A DNA stretch of 10,799 nt from an uncultured Pelolinea sp. (lineage in GTDB: Bacteria > Chloroflexota > Anaerolineae > Anaerolineales > Anaerolineaceae). Positions 7,199 through 10,799 of this stretch are shown piece by piece; position 1 is the stretch's first letter, and the number at the start of each line of letters is the position of its first letter. Position numbers and translations under genes: made by a program. Below the pieces are notes generated by a model. It had not been told where the DNA came from and searched no databases. It worked only from the letters and a program-made list of their open reading frames with translations. Location of the stretch: positions 1 to 10,799 of the forward strand of contig CALGUJ010000338.1 of the NCBI GenBank assembly GCA_937902055.1, given 5' to 3'.

Positions 7199-7705
7199 GA
7201 TCAACCACGTTCTTCCGGCAACCTGATCGGCAGTCTGCTGCAAGCGCAGGGACGCTGCCTGGCAACCGCCGAATCCTGCTCCGGCGGTCTGCTGGGGCAC
7301 CTGATCACCAATGTGCCCGGTTCATCCGATTACTACCTGGGCGGCTTCATTACCTATTCCAACGAAGCCAAGCAGCGATTCCTGGGCGTGCGGCCGGAAA
7401 CACTGGCCGCCTTCGGCGCCGTCAGCCGCGAAACCGTGCTCGAGATGGCGCGCGGCGCGAGGGGGGCATTCGCGCACGTTCAACCACTGGAAAAGCTGGT
7501 GGGAGTGGCCACTTCCGGCATTGCCGGGCCTGGCGGCGGTACGCCGCAAAAGCCGGTCGGGATGGTTTGGATCGGTTTCAGCAGCGCGGAGATCGAGGAC
7601 GCACAGCTTTGCCATTTCGGCGGCACGCGCGAAGAGATCAAGCTGCAAACCGCGCTGAAAGCGCTGGAGATGTTGAAAGCTTATCTCGCAACGCAGCGCG
7701 GATAG
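7196..7705 (+). CDS. pncC: CinA C-terminal domain protein (nicotinamide-nucleotide amidase PncC)
   Basis: The family hydrolyses nicotinamide mononucleotide to nicotinic acid mononucleotide and ammonia, recycling the NMN released by DNA ligase and other NAD consumers. This is the stand-alone form, 169 residues, without the N-terminal MoaB-like domain of full CinA. Motifs are TAESCSGG (24-31; Ser replaces the usual Thr at residue 29), GGFITYSNEAK (49-59) and SGIAGPGGGTPQKPVG (107-122), all diagnostic. I chose the ATG at 7196, giving MDQPRSSGNLIGSLL, over a TTG at 7157, because the added residues are unlike the family and a TATAAT lies in that stretch. The gene is divergent from the LysM/M23 gene and convergent with gatB, so it is probably a single-gene transcript. 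The 46-nt gap to the gatB stop has no clear terminator. Deamidase activity is inferred from the family. Confidence 0.93.
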   Translation: MDQPRSSGNLIGSLLQAQGRCLATAESCSGGLLGHLITNVPGSSDYYLGGFITYSNEAKQRFLGVRPETLAAFGAVSRETVLEMARGARGAFAHVQPLEKLVGVATSGIAGPGGGTPQKPVGMVWIGFSSAEIEDAQLCHFGGTREEIKLQTALKALEMLKAYLATQRG

Positions 7706-7751
7706 AAAACGATTGTTGGGTTTCGCCTAGCTCAATCCGACGAGAATTCTC

Positions 7752-9206
<1,455 letters not shown>

Positions 9207-9207
9207 G

Positions 9208-10797
9208 TTATTTCACCTCCAGGACGGCGGGGCGTTGGGCGCGCCACTCCGCCTCGGCGCTGGCCTGCTCGTAGGCATGCGTCAGTTGCAGCAGGCCGGC
9301 TTCGGAAAAGTCCGGCCCCAGCAATTGCAACCCGATCGGCAGGCCGTCCTTATCCAATCCACCGGGGAAAGAGATGCCCGGCACGCCAGCATGGTTGGCC
9401 GGCACGGTCAACTGGTCGGCGTACTGCATCAGCACCGTATCGCCGTACACGTCCTTGATGGGGAAGGCGCTGGTGGGGGTGGTGGGGGTCAGCAGGGCGT
9501 CCAGGCGGTATTTTCCGTGCGGGTCGAAAACCTCTTCGAAATCACGGCGGATGAGCGTGCGCACGCGCAAGGCGCGTTTATAGTATTGTTCGCTGTATTG
9601 CGCCGCGCTGACGTACATGCCCATCAGGATGCGCAGCTTGGGCTGCAAGCCGAAACCTTCGCCGCGCGATTTGCGGTAGAGGTCTTGCAATTCTTTGGCC
9701 GCCTGCCGGGTGCGGTGGCCGTACTTGACGCCGTCGTAGCGGTGCAGGTTGGAGGCGGCTTCCACGCGGCTGATCACGAAATACACCGGGATGCCGTAGC
9801 GCGTGTTGGGCATGGGCACGTCCTCGACGATCTCCGCGCCCAACGCGCGGTAGATATCGACGGCGCGCAGCACCGCCGCGCGCATTTCTTCCGGCACGGG
9901 CTGCTGGGCATAGCTGCCGTCCGCCTGTGGGAAGGTGATCTGGAAATAATCGGGCGAAAGGCCAATGCGTTTGCCCTTGATGTCCTTTTCGAGCGCTGCC
10001 AGGTAATCCGGCACGTCCACCGCGGCCGCGGTGGCATCGTGTGCGTCCGCCCCCGCGATGGCATTGAGCATGAGGGCGGCGTCCACCGCGCTGCGCGCTA
10101 GCGGGCCGGGGCAGTCCAGCGAGGAACCGAAGGCGATCAGGCCGTAGCGCGAGACGCGCCCATAGGTGGGCTTGAGCCCCACCACGCCGCAGAAGGCCGC
10201 CGGCTGGCGGATGGAGCCGGCTGTGTCGGTGCCCAGCGAGAGCTGCGCCTCGCCTGCCGCCACCGAAGCGGCACTGCCGCCGGAGGAGCCGCCCGGCACG
10301 CGCGCGGTGTTCCAAGGGTTGCGCGGGGAAGGCTGGAAAGCGGAGGATTCGTTGGAAGAACCATAGGTGAATTCGTCCAAGTTGACCTTGCCTAACATGA
10401 CCGCGCCGGCAGAAATCATGCGCTCCACCGGGGTGGCCGTGTAGGGCGCGTTGAAGTTGGCTAAAATGCGCGAGGCCGCCGTGGAGGGCGTGCCTTTCAC
10501 GCAGAAGATATCTTTTACTGTGAAGGGGATGCCCGCCAGGGGGCCGGGGTCTTCGTTTGCGGCGATCTTGCGATCCACCGCGGCAGCCAGTTCATGGGCG
10601 CGCTCGCTGGTGCGCGTGATGAAGGCATGCACGCGCTTGGCATCCTCATCGGTTTCGGCGCCGCTTTCCAACGAGCCGGGGCGGCCGTCCACCGCTGCGA
10701 TGCGCGCCAGACTGGATTCAAGCACTTCCTGCGCGGAAACCTTTTTCTCCAGGATCAGATTGCGTGTTTCGATTGCGGAAAGGTCACAAAGTTCCAT
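9208..10797 (-). CDS. gatA: Aspartyl/glutamyl-tRNA(Asn/Gln) amidotransferase subunit A
   Basis: GatA is the amidase subunit that hydrolyses glutamine or asparagine and channels ammonia to GatB. At 529 residues it is longer than the usual roughly 485. The amidase-signature triad is visible: Lys95 (FTVKDI), cis-Ser171 (PGGSSGGSAASVAAG) and nucleophile Ser195 (GTDTAGSIRQPA). Relative to the S. aureus enzyme (Lys79, Ser154, Ser178) the residues shift by 16-17. This fits an insertion at about 38-54, an acidic stretch containing GSLESGAETDEDA. The nucleophile motif has Thr and Ala where many GatA proteins have Ser and Gly; both are common in the amidase family. The ATG at 10797 is only two bases from the window edge, so the ribosome binding site is unseen, but MELCDLSAIE is a normal GatA beginning. 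gatC is not in the window. Confidence 0.97.
   Translation of the reverse strand: MELCDLSAIETRNLILEKKVSAQEVLESSLARIAAVDGRPGSLESGAETDEDAKRVHAFITRTSERAHELAAAVDRKIAANEDPGPLAGIPFTVKDIFCVKGTPSTAASRILANFNAPYTATPVERMISAGAVMLGKVNLDEFTYGSSNESSAFQPSPRNPWNTARVPGGSSGGSAASVAAGEAQLSLGTDTAGSIRQPAAFCGVVGLKPTYGRVSRYGLIAFGSSLDCPGPLARSAVDAALMLNAIAGADAHDATAAAVDVPDYLAALEKDIKGKRIGLSPDYFQITFPQADGSYAQQPVPEEMRAAVLRAVDIYRALGAEIVEDVPMPNTRYGIPVYFVISRVEAASNLHRYDGVKYGHRTRQAAKELQDLYRKSRGEGFGLQPKLRILMGMYVSAAQYSEQYYKRALRVRTLIRRDFEEVFDPHGKYRLDALLTPTTPTSAFPIKDVYGDTVLMQYADQLTVPANHAGVPGISFPGGLDKDGLPIGLQLLGPDFSEAGLLQLTHAYEQASAEAEWRAQRPAVLEVK
9211..9221 (-). promoter_or_regulatory. gatB: Shine-Dalgarno of gatB inside the gatA 3' end
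   Basis: On the minus strand GGAGGTGA lies in the last codons of gatA, followed by the TAA stop, one base, and the gatB ATG. It is a near-perfect anti-16S match and decides the gatB start, favouring coupled translation and balanced subunit amounts. Confidence 0.75.
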
Positions 10798-10799
10798 GG

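Noticed and set aside
7706..7751. Possible bidirectional terminator between pncC and gatB
   Set aside because: Only a weak GATTG/CAATC pairing and no T-run on either side; not enough to call.
10213..10233. GTDTAGSIRQPA instead of GSDTGGSIRQPA in GatA
   Set aside because: Thr and Ala at these positions are allowed in the amidase signature; the catalytic Ser and flanking residues are intact.

Overview
The window looks like a chromosomal housekeeping segment of a moderately GC-rich bacterium. The best guess is Chloroflexota (Anaerolineae-like). This rests on a long, Bacillus-type PriA, a GatA with an acidic N-terminal insertion, a LiaS/NarL-type kinase with the H-box ERNRFARDLHDSVKQE, and a MEMO protein beside a LysM/M23 protein. 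It is an inference from protein style; no rRNA or other marker is present. I see no phage, insertion sequence, CRISPR array, tRNA or defence system.

Left part (1-2226, + strand): a two-component pair. A membrane histidine kinase with a large unrecognised extracytoplasmic sensor region overlaps by 11 nt a NarL/LuxR-type response regulator. Next comes a 224-nt intergenic region between convergent genes. It carries a REP-like hairpin, a pyrimidine-rich AT tract and a weak terminator candidate for the opposite strand.

Middle part (2451-7075, - strand): three co-directional genes, transcribed right to left. They are a membrane-anchored LysM/M23 cell-wall peptidase-like protein, a MEMO/AmrB family protein, and the replication-restart helicase PriA. 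The MEMO gene has a strong Shine-Dalgarno and its own candidate -10 box. PriA follows it after 15 nt.

Right part: a divergent + strand gene for a stand-alone CinA C-terminal domain protein (NMN deamidase, PncC) sits at 7196-7705. Its consensus TATAAT lies so close to the ATG that the mRNA is probably leaderless. The rest (7752-10797, - strand) is a tightly coupled gatA-gatB pair for the Glu-tRNAGln/Asp-tRNAAsn amidotransferase; gatC is not in the window and may lie just beyond the right edge.

The genes serve independent functions: signal transduction, wall metabolism, replication restart, NAD salvage and tRNA charging. Nothing here amounts to a convincing new multi-gene system. The points most worth a second look are the palindromic -10/leaderless start of pncC, the REP-like hairpin, the unknown kinase sensor region, the orphan MEMO gene and the GatA insertion.
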